DNA of 64,000 nt from JAFAHD01 sp963772515 (GCA_963772515.1 CAVYXC010000004.1:1-64000), one strand, 5' to 3'. Positions 30,094-39,755 are shown, counted from the stretch's first letter. Notes: generated by a model from the sequence alone, not told the origin. Numbers and translations: made by a program.

Positions 30094-31670
30094 AGCGAGA
30101 ATATGTAGACCTTCATCGAGCTCGCGGCGACGCCGGGCCACAGCGAGCGCGACACGTTGCCCGACGTCGTGACGACGTACTCTTTACCGCCCTCTTGGTA
30201 CGCGACAATGCCGCCCCCGATACCGCCACCGGTGTTGTACGTGTACAGCGGCGTGCCGGTCTTGGAATCAAACGCGTAGAAATTGCCGCCCAGATCGCCC
30301 GTGAACGACACGCCGCCCTGCGTCGGCGCGACGGCGGCGACCGCCGGCCCTTTCGTCTTGTATTTCCAATCGACTTTGCCGGTGTCCGCATCGACCGCGG
30401 TGACCCAACCCGCCGCGCTTTGCCACGGTCCGGGTATGGCCGCACCGCCCAAGAAGAACTTGCCGGCGACGAATCTCGCTTCAGCGAGCTGATAGGTGCT
30501 GCACCAGTCGACCGCACCAACCACGACTTCGTTATCAACCCGGTCGTATGCAGGTCCATTCCACTCAACGCCGCCGACCCAACCGGGGCAGACCGTCACA
30601 CCAGCCACAGTCGGTGCAGCATTAGCGTTGCGGATCGTCGTGACCGGCACTTTGTAGACGAGCGCGTGCGTCGCACGGTCCAGCGCGTACAGATAGCCGT
30701 TCTTACCGCCGAAGACGACAAGGTCGCGACCGCCCTTGGTCGTGATCAGCGCGGGCGGCGCGCCGACGTCGTAGTCGTGGACGTCGTGCGGCACGGTCTG
30801 ATAGTACCATTTCAACGCGCCGGTGTTCGCGTCGAGCACGACCAGCGAATCGGTGTAGAGGTTCGCACCCGGGCGATAATCGCCGGAGAAGTCGGGCGCA
30901 GGATTGCCGACCGGCACGAACAGTTCGCCGGTCGCCGGATCCAATGTATATGACGTCCACGTCGAGCCGCCGCCGGTCGCCGCGCTCGACGCTTTGCCCC
31001 ACGTCTGCGAACCCGCCTCTTTGCCCTCAGGTATGAGATCGAAACTCCACACCTGGTGCCCATCGGTCTCATCGAAGGCCATCATACGACCGCGGATGCC
31101 CCAGTCCGCGCCCGCCAGGCCCAGATAGATCTTGCCGTTCCAGACGATCGGCGACGCGCTCAAGAACATGCTCGCGTTCGAATCGGCGATCTTGACGTTC
31201 CATTTCACCGCGCCGGTCGCCGCATCGATCGCGAGCAGATGATCGTCTTGGGTGCCGCGGAAGAGCGTGCCGTTATCGAGCGCGACGCCGCGATTGGTGT
31301 TGAACGGCTCCGGTCCGGTGGGCACGTACGCCGACTTCCACTTGAGCTTGCAGGTCGTGTCGTCGATCGCGTACGTGTTATGGGCGGACGTCACATAGAT
31401 CGTGCCGTTGGCGATCAGCGGGCCGGCTTGGAACGCGCCAGTCTCCCCGAGCGCGATCAGGCACGCGACTTTGAGCGACTTCGCATTGCCGGTATTGATG
31501 GAATCGAGCGCGGACCAGCGATCGGCCTGATACGTGCCATTGTACATCGGCCATTGGGCTGGTACGGCAGACGGCGACGGCGAAGGCGCCGCCGGCGGTG
31601 GGTTGCTCGTGCACCCGATCAACGCGACGAGCGCGATGATTGCGAGGAGCGGCGCGGACGGTCGAATCAT
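30090..31670 (-). CDS. PQQ-binding-like beta-propeller lipoprotein (quinoprotein dehydrogenase family)
   Basis: About 526 residues. A lipoprotein signal ends at LIGC (lipobox), so it is membrane-anchored in the periplasm. The rest is an eight-bladed quinoprotein propeller with the tryptophan-docking repeats (AIDAATGAVKW, VLDANTGALKW, ALDRATHALVY, AVDADTGKVDW). The hallmark of PQQ alcohol dehydrogenases, WYYQTVPHDVHDYD, supplies the catalytic Asp region. It is probably a PQQ-dependent alcohol or sugar dehydrogenase without a cytochrome domain, though PQQ genes are not in the window. A GTG nine bases upstream is an alternative start. The next gene is coupled. Confidence 0.82.
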   Translation of the reverse strand: MIRPSAPLLAIIALVALIGCTSNPPPAAPSPSPSAVPAQWPMYNGTYQADRWSALDSINTGNAKSLKVACLIALGETGAFQAGPLIANGTIYVTSAHNTYAIDDTTCKLKWKSAYVPTGPEPFNTNRGVALDNGTLFRGTQDDHLLAIDAATGAVKWNVKIADSNASMFLSASPIVWNGKIYLGLAGADWGIRGRMMAFDETDGHQVWSFDLIPEGKEAGSQTWGKASSAATGGGSTWTSYTLDPATGELFVPVGNPAPDFSGDYRPGANLYTDSLVVLDANTGALKWYYQTVPHDVHDYDVGAPPALITTKGGRDLVVFGGKNGYLYALDRATHALVYKVPVTTIRNANAAPTVAGVTVCPGWVGGVEWNGPAYDRVDNEVVVGAVDWCSTYQLAEARFVAGKFFLGGAAIPGPWQSAAGWVTAVDADTGKVDWKYKTKGPAVAAVAPTQGGVSFTGDLGGNFYAFDSKTGTPLYTYNTGGGIGGGIVAYQEGGKEYVVTTSGNVSRSLWPGVAASSMKVYIFSL

Positions 31671-31767
31671 GGCAGGCACCCCCAGAGGCGGGTCGCTTCA
31701 ACGGGACAGTCGGAGGGACCCTTGCCCGTCACCGGAACCTTCCCACCGCTAGTAAAGGAGCAAAGGT

Positions 31768-32373
31768 ATGAGTCGCGCCTTGATCGGCTGCCTCGTCGCG
31801 ATCGTCGTCGTCGTCATCATCATCGGCGCATGGATCGCGGGCACGTACAACACGCTCGTCTCGCAAAGCCAAGCGGTCGATGCGCAGTGGGCACAAGTGG
31901 AAAACGTCTACCAACGGCGCGCCGACCTTATCCCGAATCTCGTCGAGACGGTCAAGGGCGTGGCAAACTTCGAGAAGAGCACCTACATCGCCGTGGCAGA
32001 CGCCCGCGCGAAGGTCGGCCAGGTCAACGTCAATGCGTCGAGCCTGCCGACCAATCCGGCCGCATTCGCGCAGTTCCAAGCCGCCCAGGACGGCTTGTCG
32101 TCAGCGCTTTCACGCTTGCTCGCGGTCGTCGAGAATTATCCGCAGCTCAAGGCCAACGAGAACTTCCTTGAGTTGCAGTCGCAGTTGGAAGGCACCGAGA
32201 ACCGCATCGCCGTGGAGCGAATGCGCTACAATCAAGTCGCGCAGACGTTCAACACCACACGCCAATCGTTTCCGACCGTGATGATCGCGGGCATCTTCGG
32301 CGATCAGTTCAAGCCCAAGGAGTATTTCAAAGCGCAGCCGGGTGCGGAGACCGCGCCGCAGGTCAAGTTCTAG
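31768..32373 (+). CDS. lemA: LemA family protein
   Basis: A 201-residue membrane protein: an N-terminal helix (LIGCLVAIVVVVIIIGAWIA) followed by a long helical cytoplasmic or periplasmic domain with the family phrases NTLVSQSQAVDAQWAQVENV and RRADLIPNLVETVKG, and the C-terminal tail IFGDQFKPKEYFKAQPGA. LemA proteins are often co-transcribed with TPM-domain proteins and linked to envelope function; molecular role unknown. AAGGAG precedes the ATG. First gene of the lemA-TPM-TPM operon. Confidence 0.95.
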   Translation: MSRALIGCLVAIVVVVIIIGAWIAGTYNTLVSQSQAVDAQWAQVENVYQRRADLIPNLVETVKGVANFEKSTYIAVADARAKVGQVNVNASSLPTNPAAFAQFQAAQDGLSSALSRLLAVVENYPQLKANENFLELQSQLEGTENRIAVERMRYNQVAQTFNTTRQSFPTVMIAGIFGDQFKPKEYFKAQPGAETAPQVKF

Positions 32374-33165
32374 TTGCGCACGCCGTTCGCGCGCCGAGTT
32401 CTCCTCGGCGCGCTGCTCGCAGCGCTCTTCGTCGCGTCGATAGTTCCCGCGCGCGCGGCGGAAGCGCCGATTCCGCCGATGCCGGCACAGTTCGTCACCG
32501 ACACCGCCGGCGTGCTCTCGTCTGACACCCAAAGCTCGCTGAACACCCAGCTAGCCGACTACAATCAGAAGACCGGCCACCAGATCATCGTGTGGATCGG
32601 CCAGACGACCGGCGACACTCCGCTCGAGGACTGGACCATACAAGCCTTCACCAAATGGAAGGTCGGGCGCAAAGGGCTCGACGACGGACTCGCGCTCTTC
32701 CTGTTCATGCAAGACCACAAGATCCGCATCGAGGTGGGCTACGGGCTCGAGGGTACGGTGACGGACGCGCGCGCCTCGCAGATCGCGCGCAACATCATCG
32801 CCCCCAAGCTCAAAGCCGGCGACGTGGATGGTGCCGTCACCGACGGCGTCAACGCGCTGATCGCGGCTATCGGCGGTGCATCACCTGAGCAGACTGGCGA
32901 GAACAACCAAAGCACCGAATCGAACACGTCGGTGGCGGACATCGTCGTGCCGCTGATCTTCGTGATCATCTTCTTCGTCGTGGTCACGATGATCACGCGC
33001 AGCTCAAGATATGCGGCGGGCCGCGGCTACACGATCGGCTCGGCCGGCTACGGCGCGGGTTGGTGGGGCGGGTCGGGCGGTGGCGATTCCGGCGGTTCAA
33101 GCTTCGGCGGTTTCTCGGGCGGAGGGGGCATGGGCGGCGGAGGCGGCGCATCGGCATCATGGTGA
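32374..33165 (+). CDS. TPM domain protein (YgcG family)
   Basis: A 263-residue protein beginning at TTG directly after the lemA stop. Signal peptide (residues about 1-30), a TPM (TLP18.3/Psb32/MOLO-1) domain at about 38-165 with FVTDTAGVLSSDTQSSLN and KGLDDGLALFLFMQD then VGYGLEGTVTD, one membrane helix near 190-212 (IVVPLIFVIIFFVVVTMI), and a Gly/Ser-rich tail with GGxSGGGG repeats. This domain order is standard for YgcG-like LemA partners. Exported with its TPM domain outside. Confidence 0.93.
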   Translation: MRTPFARRVLLGALLAALFVASIVPARAAEAPIPPMPAQFVTDTAGVLSSDTQSSLNTQLADYNQKTGHQIIVWIGQTTGDTPLEDWTIQAFTKWKVGRKGLDDGLALFLFMQDHKIRIEVGYGLEGTVTDARASQIARNIIAPKLKAGDVDGAVTDGVNALIAAIGGASPEQTGENNQSTESNTSVADIVVPLIFVIIFFVVVTMITRSSRYAAGRGYTIGSAGYGAGWWGGSGGGDSGGSSFGGFSGGGGMGGGGGASASW

Positions 33166-33177
33166 GGATCGCATAGG

Positions 33178-33588
33178 ATGGCCCAAGACAAGCATCCGCT
33201 CGCGCGTCACGTGGACGAGCAGCGCATCAGCGACGCCATCAAAGCTGCAGAAGCGAACACCAGCGGCAAGATCTACGTCACGCTGTCGCCGCATTTCTGG
33301 GGCGCAGCGCGGCGCGGCACGCAGCACGCCTTCCACAAACTCCGCGGCGCGCACCAGATGGATGAGAGCGGTGTGCTATTCTACGTCGTGCCCTCGCGCC
33401 ACGAGCTGCACGTGCTGGGCGGTGCAGGCATCCACGACAAGGTCGGCCAGCAGTTTTGGGACCGCGTCGTCAACGAAGTCGCGCAGCAGATCAAGGCGAC
33501 CGATCTGACGACCGGCATCGTGCGCGGCGTGGGAATTACGGGCGAAGCGCTCGCGCACCACTACCCGCGCGCGAAAGAAAACAACTGA
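33178..33588 (+). CDS. soluble TPM domain protein
   Basis: A 136-residue protein without signal peptide, consisting essentially of a short TPM-like domain: VDEQRISDAIKAAEANTSGK, then VLFYVVPSRHELHVLGGAGI and a helical end KVGQQFWDRVVNEV. It follows the first TPM gene by 12 bases, completing the three-gene LemA operon. It begins MAQDKHPLARHV at an ATG. Probably cytoplasmic. Confidence 0.85.
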   Translation: MAQDKHPLARHVDEQRISDAIKAAEANTSGKIYVTLSPHFWGAARRGTQHAFHKLRGAHQMDESGVLFYVVPSRHELHVLGGAGIHDKVGQQFWDRVVNEVAQQIKATDLTTGIVRGVGITGEALAHHYPRAKENN

Positions 33589-33603
33589 CGACCCGCTCTA
33601 AAG

Positions 33604-34023
33604 ATGAAGCTGCATAGACTGCTGTTCGTGATCGTGCTGTGCATATGGGCGGCTCCACTCGGGGCTCGCAGCGCCGGCACCTGCGATGCGACCTACGCGC
33701 AAGCTCTCATTCGTCAAGGCCTTTCCGATCTAGACACGCACGACTGGGTTGACGCGAAAGGCATCGGCAATCAGCTGGCGGCGTACACGGGCAACTGCAA
33801 CAACAACTTCAAGGTGCAAAACCCGACCGCAGTGTACGCGATGTACTTAGTCGCATATTCCGAGCACGAGATGGGCGACGACGCTCACGCGGAGGAGGCC
33901 GTCGCGGCGGGGCTGCGCGTGCTCGAACAGCTCAAAGCGCAAGGCGGCTACACGAGCCTCTACGACAATGTTCGCCCGCTCTTCGTCGAGGTTCAGGGAA
34001 AGATTGCCGGCCACTATCAGTAA
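33604..34023 (+). CDS. secreted hypothetical protein
   Basis: A 139-residue protein with a signal peptide (MKLHRLLFVIVLCIWAAPLG, cleavage near SAG). The mature part is helical and contains two cysteines (GTCDATY, GNCNNNF) that could bridge, and repeats of an amphipathic pattern reminiscent of a single TPR (YAMYLVAYSEHEMGDDAHAE). It follows the LemA operon closely and may be its last gene. No family recognised. Confidence 0.65.
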   Translation: MKLHRLLFVIVLCIWAAPLGARSAGTCDATYAQALIRQGLSDLDTHDWVDAKGIGNQLAAYTGNCNNNFKVQNPTAVYAMYLVAYSEHEMGDDAHAEEAVAAGLRVLEQLKAQGGYTSLYDNVRPLFVEVQGKIAGHYQ

Positions 34024-34058
34024 CGCGCCGCGTTGACGAACGACCTGTCAGGTGTGAT

Positions 34059-34622
34059 ATGATGCCTCGTGGAATGGGAATGCGCGAAATCACCCTGCCG
34101 GAGGCGAAGCCGGCATTCGAATGGGTTAACGGCCGCGCCCTTCAGAAGGTGAGCCCGCGCCGGCTCCATGGTTTAGCGCAGGGCCGCTTCTTCGCGGCGT
34201 TGGATGCTTGGGCACAACGGGACAGAACCGGGGCGGTTGCCACCGAGTGGCGCTTTCACGTCCAACCCCCACATGAGATCCGCCGTCCTCTCGTGCCGGA
34301 TGTGGCCTTCTTATCGTACGATAGACTTTCGTTTGCAGAACAGTACGCCACGGACGAGCCGAAAATTGCACCCGATGTCGTCGTCGAGGTCCTTTCTCCC
34401 GGCGATCGCCGTCGCGACGTCGAAGAAAAAATCCGCGTCTATCTCGCCGCAGGAACGAGCGCCGTTTTTCTCGTCGATACCAACACGCGAACCGTGACCG
34501 TGCGCGATTCAAATGGCGCGCGTGTTGTCGAAGAGGGCGGCGACCTGACTCACGACGCCCTTCCCGGTTTTCGTCTGCGCACGGCGCGACTGTTCTCATT
34601 GGCCAAACCCAAATCCAAGTAG
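34059..34622 (+). CDS. Uma2 family endonuclease (DUF820)
   Basis: A 187-residue protein with the Uma2 core: VPDVAFLSYDRLS (Asp strand), APDVVVEVLSPGDRRRDVEEK (ExL in place of the ExK lysine position), KIRVYLAAGTSAVFLVD and TRTVTV. Replacement of the catalytic Lys after VVVEV by Leu is seen in many Uma2 proteins, which use a nearby Lys. Start: the first of two tandem ATGs, with AGGTG five bases upstream; a later ATG (MGMREI) is possible. Not adjacent to its paralogue at 4073. Confidence 0.85.
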   Translation: MMPRGMGMREITLPEAKPAFEWVNGRALQKVSPRRLHGLAQGRFFAALDAWAQRDRTGAVATEWRFHVQPPHEIRRPLVPDVAFLSYDRLSFAEQYATDEPKIAPDVVVEVLSPGDRRRDVEEKIRVYLAAGTSAVFLVDTNTRTVTVRDSNGARVVEEGGDLTHDALPGFRLRTARLFSLAKPKSK

Positions 34623-34627
34623 TCCGT

Positions 34628-36118
34628 TTGATACCACGGACGTGTGATTTCGCGGTAGCGGTCGGATTGGCGACGATGCTAACGCTCGCCATCCCCGCAA
34701 CAGCGCCGGCCGAAACGCTTCAGGCGATGGCGGATTCGATCGCGCAGCGCTCGCCGATGAACCGCGCACAACTTGGAGTCTTCGCGGTCGAGGCTACCAC
34801 CGGCCGCGTGCTCGTCTCGCGCCAAGCGGATCACGGATTCACGCCCGCATCATCCTTTAAATTGCTGCTCACCGCTACCGCGCTCGATGTCCTCGGGCCG
34901 CAATTCCGTTTCAAGACGCAGCTGATCGCGCGCGGCAGCATCACGGGAAGCCGCTTGAACGGCGATCTCATCCTCGTCGGTGGCGGCGACCCGGTGCTGA
35001 CCTCCAAGGATCTCGACGATGCCGCCGCAGCGGTTGCGCGCGCCGGTATTCGCGAGATCAGCGGCACCGTGCTGGCAGATGCGACGCTATTCGACCAGCG
35101 ACGCTGGGGACCGGATTGGGCCTGGGACGGCACGCCGTTCTACTATCAAGCGCCGATCCAGGCACTTGCCATCGACGAAGGTACGGTCGGCGTCGTCATC
35201 ACGCCGGGCGCGCAGACGGGCGACGCGGTCAGCGCCAAGCTCCTCCAACCCAGCGGCGCGTACACCATCGCGTCGCGCGCGGTCATGGGTACTGGCCCGT
35301 ACGACGATCCGGCGCGGTGCTCGCGGCTGTTCGGTACCACGCAGATCCTCATCGTCGGCCGCATGGCACTGGGCGAATCGCAAGAGACCGTCCACTGCGC
35401 GGTCGAAGACACGGCAGAATTCGCCGCCCAAGTGATGCGCAGCGCGCTCAGCAGCGCCGGCAGCTCCGTCGGTCGCAACCCGGTCGGCGCGCGCCCGCCC
35501 AACGTGCCGCTCGACGTCATCGACGACAGCCCGCTGCCAGCGCAAGCGCGTTATCCCGGCGGCCGCGTGCTCTGGGCGCACGAATCGCCGACGCTGATCG
35601 AATTGCTGCACACGATGCTGCCCAAGAGCGATAACTTCATCGCTGAGCACATCGAGAAGATGCTCGCCGTCGAACAACTCTCTCAACGCGGCAACTTCAT
35701 CGGCGGCGCGACCGTCGAGCAGCGCTTCGCCGTGAATCAGCTCGGCATCGACCGTGACTCGCTCGACATCCAGGATGGCTCGGGTCTCTCGGCCGCAGAT
35801 CGGATCACGCCGCGCGGGCTCGTCACCGTGCTGCGCTGGACCGCCAAACAGCCGTACGGCACCGACTTCATCAACGCGCTGCCGCGCGCCGGTATGGACG
35901 GCACGCTTGCCAACAGACTCACCGGCACCGACGCGGTCGGGCGCGTTCGTGCGAAATCCGGATACATGCAGCATACGATCGCGCTGGCCGGCTACGCGGA
36001 CACGCTGCATCACGGGCGCGTGATTTTCGCGGTGCTCGTCAACGATGCCACCGGTGACCCCGGTCCGTATTTCGATCTTGAGGATGAAGTCGTCAAGGAC
36101 ATCGTCGACGCGGACTGA
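34628..36118 (+). CDS. dacB: D-alanyl-D-alanine carboxypeptidase/endopeptidase (PBP4 type)
   Basis: A 496-residue exported class C-type penicillin-binding protein, starting at TTG five bases after the Uma2 stop. After the signal peptide come the three active-site motifs: SxxK in TPASSFKLLL (about residue 78), SxN in LPKSDNFIAEH (about 337), and KSG in VRAKSGYMQH (about 442). It carries the insertion domain typical of PBP4 between the first two motifs. It trims peptidoglycan cross-links in the periplasm and is not essential in most bacteria. Confidence 0.92.
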   Translation: MIPRTCDFAVAVGLATMLTLAIPATAPAETLQAMADSIAQRSPMNRAQLGVFAVEATTGRVLVSRQADHGFTPASSFKLLLTATALDVLGPQFRFKTQLIARGSITGSRLNGDLILVGGGDPVLTSKDLDDAAAAVARAGIREISGTVLADATLFDQRRWGPDWAWDGTPFYYQAPIQALAIDEGTVGVVITPGAQTGDAVSAKLLQPSGAYTIASRAVMGTGPYDDPARCSRLFGTTQILIVGRMALGESQETVHCAVEDTAEFAAQVMRSALSSAGSSVGRNPVGARPPNVPLDVIDDSPLPAQARYPGGRVLWAHESPTLIELLHTMLPKSDNFIAEHIEKMLAVEQLSQRGNFIGGATVEQRFAVNQLGIDRDSLDIQDGSGLSAADRITPRGLVTVLRWTAKQPYGTDFINALPRAGMDGTLANRLTGTDAVGRVRAKSGYMQHTIALAGYADTLHHGRVIFAVLVNDATGDPGPYFDLEDEVVKDIVDAD

Positions 36119-36180
36119 GTCAAGGTAACGTTCCCGCCCTCGCGAACGTTTTCTCGGCGTACGTGCGAAGAGGAGGGGTC

Positions 36181-37314
36181 TTGCTACGATCCGCCTTCAC
36201 GGCTGTCGTCACAACGTTATTGCTAGCGTGTATCACGTCGGTCGCTCTCGGCGCTCCGGCTCTCACTTGGATAGGCCCGTCGAAGTGCATGAGCGGCACG
36301 CTTGAGAGCCAGCCCTTTGAGCTCGACGGCACCAACCTCGTCGGGCCGTCCACCAATGGCTACACGTTCCAAAATGACGTCAAGCTGTATCTGAGCGTCA
36401 ACGGCGGAGCATGGCAGCAATCGAACGCTCCGATCACCGGCTGGAATTCGACAAAATTCAACCTCAATCTGAAGTCGCCGGTGTACTGCCCCTCGCCCGG
36501 AAACCTAAGGCTTCAGATCACCGTCCTCGGCGTTTACTCGAACGTCATGACCCTGACGATCGTGCCCCCGCCAAGCGGCCCCCCGACCATCACGTCCGTC
36601 AGTCCGTCGAGCTTTCCCATCAACTCCTCGACCTGGTTGTTCAGGATTCTCGGCACTGGATTCGACTATGACACGTCCATGGTGTACGTGAACGGCGTCT
36701 CGACGGGCTTCCTCGCTTTCGCGACGCCCGTGGATGGCGTGATCGATGTATTCGTCCCAGCCGGACTGCGATCCACGCCTGGAATCGATAGCGTCGTCGT
36801 GAAGACCAAGTATGGAACGTCCAACGCGCTCAATCTCGACATCATCGGCCCGCCCGTGATCACCAGCGTTTCTCCAGCCCTCATATCCTTTGTGGCTCCG
36901 CCGCCATCGCTGACGGCGCACACGATGAGCGTTGCGCTCCCACCGAGCTCGACGACGTCGAGCACCACGATGCACTCGACATCACCCGCTACGACCGCGA
37001 ACACGACCGCTCTCGCGCCGGCGCTGCTGGGCTGGCAGTTCATGATCAGAGCAAAGGACATCGACAGCGCCGTCACGGCCACATTCGGCGGCCAGCCGTT
37101 GAAGATCAACCGGCTCGTGCTGACGCCCGGCAACCAGCAAGTGTGGGCGCAGCTGCCGGACTGGGCGGTCAACCAGTGCGCACTCCAGACGTACGCGCTC
37201 CAGTTGTCGACCAAAGTGGGAACTTCAAATCAGGTGTCGCTCGAGACGCAGGGTGCCCCATGCAAGACGCCGCCTTCCCCGGGCTCGCTGCACCATGTCC
37301 CGCCGAAGCCCTAA
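36181..37314 (+). CDS. secreted IPT/TIG-domain protein
   Basis: About 377 residues from TTG 36181, chosen because AGGAGGGG lies just upstream; a GTG at 36163 would place the RBS inside the gene. Signal peptide LLRSAFTAVVTTLLLACITS. Two IPT/TIG immunoglobulin-like modules are visible: PPTITSVSPSSFPINSSTWL and PPVITSVSPALISF, separated by a Ser/Thr-rich stretch. Paired cysteines in the N- and C-terminal parts suggest disulphides. No enzyme motif; probably a surface or adhesion protein. Confidence 0.72.
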   Translation: MLRSAFTAVVTTLLLACITSVALGAPALTWIGPSKCMSGTLESQPFELDGTNLVGPSTNGYTFQNDVKLYLSVNGGAWQQSNAPITGWNSTKFNLNLKSPVYCPSPGNLRLQITVLGVYSNVMTLTIVPPPSGPPTITSVSPSSFPINSSTWLFRILGTGFDYDTSMVYVNGVSTGFLAFATPVDGVIDVFVPAGLRSTPGIDSVVVKTKYGTSNALNLDIIGPPVITSVSPALISFVAPPPSLTAHTMSVALPPSSTTSSTTMHSTSPATTANTTALAPALLGWQFMIRAKDIDSAVTATFGGQPLKINRLVLTPGNQQVWAQLPDWAVNQCALQTYALQLSTKVGTSNQVSLETQGAPCKTPPSPGSLHHVPPKP

Positions 37315-37332
37315 ACGTCGCGCAATCGAAGA

Positions 37333-38142
37333 TTACGAAGAAGTCTGGCTAACCATCCAAAGCAGCAACGTTGCCGCGGCAAGACTTATCCTACTGGGGG
37401 CATTCTGGCCCGGCAATGCCCAGTCAGAGTGATCAAGGACCGTCTCCCAGTACATCCGTGCTGCTCTTAAGTCGCCCGCCTGGTACTTGACGCCGGCAAG
37501 GAAGAAATTCGAATCTTGGAGAGTCGGGGCTTTTTTCTGAGCGCTCTCAAGCTCGTGCATTGCCCTTTGGAAATCCCCAGCGGCGGCGGCTGCTAACCCG
37601 TCGTGGATCAGCGGCGCAACACCGAGGTCCGAGTAGGTGACGCTCATGTCGCTTCCGACGGAACCGCCGGCGCCGAACTCGGTCGCAAAATAGGCCGTGT
37701 AAGCATCGCGAAAAGAGCGTGCCTCTAAGAGCCTGTCCCCCTGGCAGTACCGCTCCTCACCAAGTCCAGCGTTGGCGGCGAGTTGGATGGCTTGTCGCCA
37801 CGCACTGGCCGCCTTTCCAGCTTGGCCAAGCCGGTCGTAATCGGCACCCAATCGGAGCCGCTGCTCGACATTTGTCGGAAATATAACGAGGCCGGCTTCG
37901 TACTGCTTAACAGCCGCAGCGAAATCACCCTGGTTGTCGAGCGCTTTCGCTCCTTCGAATAGTGGATAGCTCTTCGACCACAACGCATTGCTCCAGATGG
38001 CCTCGGTCGAAATGCTCGGCCGGACCCCGCAAAATTCAGAAGGAGCCAAGCCCGCGTTTGCTTCCGGAAAACCGAAGATTCCTAACGCAATTAAGGTAGC
38101 CGCGGCTGAAGTAGCGCCGACCAAGGAAAGGCGAAAGCTGAT
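37333..38142 (-). CDS. secreted TPR protein, unusual start
   Basis: About 269 residues with TPR-like repeats: GAKALDNQGDFAAAVKQYEA, GADYDRLGQAGKAASAWRQA and LAAAAAGDFQRAMHELESAQ. The first residues (ISFRLSLVGATSAAATLIAL) form a good signal peptide, but no ATG, GTG or TTG lies at its beginning; an ATC at 38142 is placed six bases after a strong GGAGGGGG. The next in-frame TTG (38119) is far from the RBS. Either a rare ATC start or a base error is implied. It follows the DUF4185 gene closely, so the two are probably co-transcribed. Confidence 0.7.
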   Translation of the reverse strand: MSFRLSLVGATSAAATLIALGIFGFPEANAGLAPSEFCGVRPSISTEAIWSNALWSKSYPLFEGAKALDNQGDFAAAVKQYEAGLVIFPTNVEQRLRLGADYDRLGQAGKAASAWRQAIQLAANAGLGEERYCQGDRLLEARSFRDAYTAYFATEFGAGGSVGSDMSVTYSDLGVAPLIHDGLAAAAAGDFQRAMHELESAQKKAPTLQDSNFFLAGVKYQAGDLRAARMYWETVLDHSDWALPGQNAPSRISLAAATLLLWMVSQTSS

Positions 38143-38159
38143 GGCAGTCCCCCTCCGGC

Positions 38160-39620
38160 CTAACGGATGGTCGGTCGAGGATTCGGAGTCTCGGCTGGTG
38201 AGATCGTCGGCCTGATGTGCGTCGTGGTCGCCAACGTGGTCGCCAACGTGGTGCGCATGATGCTGACGACGTACGGATTCCAGGTAGAGAGCGTCCAGTA
38301 GATCGTCGTTTGGTGGCCGGGAGACGTGCCGCCCGCGTCGGTCGTATACCGATTCAACACATACGGCGCGTAGAATCCGCCGGGCGTGATGGGTCCGCCA
38401 GGATTCTTGTTCGGCCAGTAGTTGCGCCGGCTTCCGCAGCCTTCCGGACTCATGAGCAAGCGGCACTCTGGATTGTCGGCCATGCTCAGTATCACGGCCG
38501 GTTCCGACCACGGACCCCACGGCGCAGTCGCGACTCGGGCCTGCACGCCGCCGGGGCATTGGAAAAGCATGAGCCACATCTGCAGCGGCTTGTTCCACGT
38601 CACCGACATCTCACCGATGCAGCGCTGCGCATCCGAGTCTGGCGTGAAGACCTCAGCGTCTCCCGGCGGGGTCCACACACGCGGCGGCGACACAGGCGCG
38701 CCGTTCCACGCGGCGAGCGCCACCCACTTTGGCCGGCCGCTGTCGTCGCGGCCGGTGAAGAAGCGCCACTTCGACGTATCATCGAGCGACCCGGCGGGCG
38801 CATACGCAAGGTACGGCGCGCTGGCGCGATAGCGGGCGACGGCGAAGATATAGACACCGAGCTTCTGATCGGCGGGTAGATCGGGATGGGCGGCGGAGTT
38901 CAGCGCTGTCGCATAGACGAATCCGGTCGGCATCGCCACGACGTTGGTGAACGTTCTGCCGTCGTCGGCTGAATGCGCCATGACGCTTACCCCGAGGCTG
39001 TTCTCGGCGGGCGTCTCGTGGCAGGCCTTAGAGGGCGCAGGCAATGCCAACGGGTCGGATGGCGACGGAGCGAGACGTGCGGGTGACACGCAATGGTTCG
39101 TCCAGAAGAACGCGTACAGGTTTCCGGCGACTCCGACGCCGCCGGACGGCACGTTGAAGAAACCTTGTTTTATCGCAAGCGTGCTCTGGATCGTCGCAGG
39201 TTGGAATCGCTCCGGTTTCGTTCCCGTGTCGTTGATCTTGAGCTCGAGGCAATCGTCCGTGGTCGGCGTGTCACGGCGTGTCGTGACGCCGACCGAATCG
39301 TCGGGGGGCAGATCGTTTGGCGAACCAAAGGGATGGTCCGGCGGCCAGCTATCGCCGAACAGCAGGACGAGTTTGTCGCCCATATCGACGGGATAGCCTA
39401 AGTCTGCGGCATCCAGCCCGTAGTTGGTGAAAGTCTTGGCTTGGGTGGGTTTGCCGCTCTCCCAGTCGACGTCGCCGATCAGCTGACAGATCTTGTCGCT
39501 GGTCCCGACGCGGATGAGCGGCGGCGGCGCGCCGCGGTCCGATGCACCCGCGCGAACGCCGGCGAGCAATAGCGACGCCTGCAACGCGACGATCGCTGCG
39601 ACTAGTAGAGCAACGCGCAT
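38160..39620 (-). CDS. secreted DUF4185-like (beta-propeller) protein
   Basis: A 486-residue exported protein (signal MRVALLVAAIVALQASLLLA). The sequence has the order of DUF4185/sialidase-like five-bladed propellers: GDKLVLLFGDSWP, a long loop, SDDGRTFTN-like blade, TWNKPLQMWLMLFQ and YAPYVLNRYT with TIYWTLSTWNPYVV at the end. Function of the domain is not established; carbohydrate binding or hydrolysis is plausible. A 12-base tandem repeat near 38221 encodes TTLATTLATT at the C-terminus. Confidence 0.78.
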   Translation of the reverse strand: MRVALLVAAIVALQASLLLAGVRAGASDRGAPPPLIRVGTSDKICQLIGDVDWESGKPTQAKTFTNYGLDAADLGYPVDMGDKLVLLFGDSWPPDHPFGSPNDLPPDDSVGVTTRRDTPTTDDCLELKINDTGTKPERFQPATIQSTLAIKQGFFNVPSGGVGVAGNLYAFFWTNHCVSPARLAPSPSDPLALPAPSKACHETPAENSLGVSVMAHSADDGRTFTNVVAMPTGFVYATALNSAAHPDLPADQKLGVYIFAVARYRASAPYLAYAPAGSLDDTSKWRFFTGRDDSGRPKWVALAAWNGAPVSPPRVWTPPGDAEVFTPDSDAQRCIGEMSVTWNKPLQMWLMLFQCPGGVQARVATAPWGPWSEPAVILSMADNPECRLLMSPEGCGSRRNYWPNKNPGGPITPGGFYAPYVLNRYTTDAGGTSPGHQTTIYWTLSTWNPYVVSIMRTTLATTLATTTHIRPTISPAETPNPRPTIR

Positions 39621-39755
39621 GCCGCCCTCCCGTGGCTTAGCTCAACGCACTGCGCATTACGCAGGTTGTTCGAGCCACCCCTGCTGTGCGCTTGTTTGTC
39701 CGCAACGGGCCTTCCGGCGTTTACGGCCATTGAAAGGAGGTGCTAACATGGCGTT

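Noticed and set aside
38221..38256. 12-base tandem repeat GTGGTCGCCAAC
   Set aside because: Only about two units, within a coding sequence; likely slippage giving TTLATTLATT.
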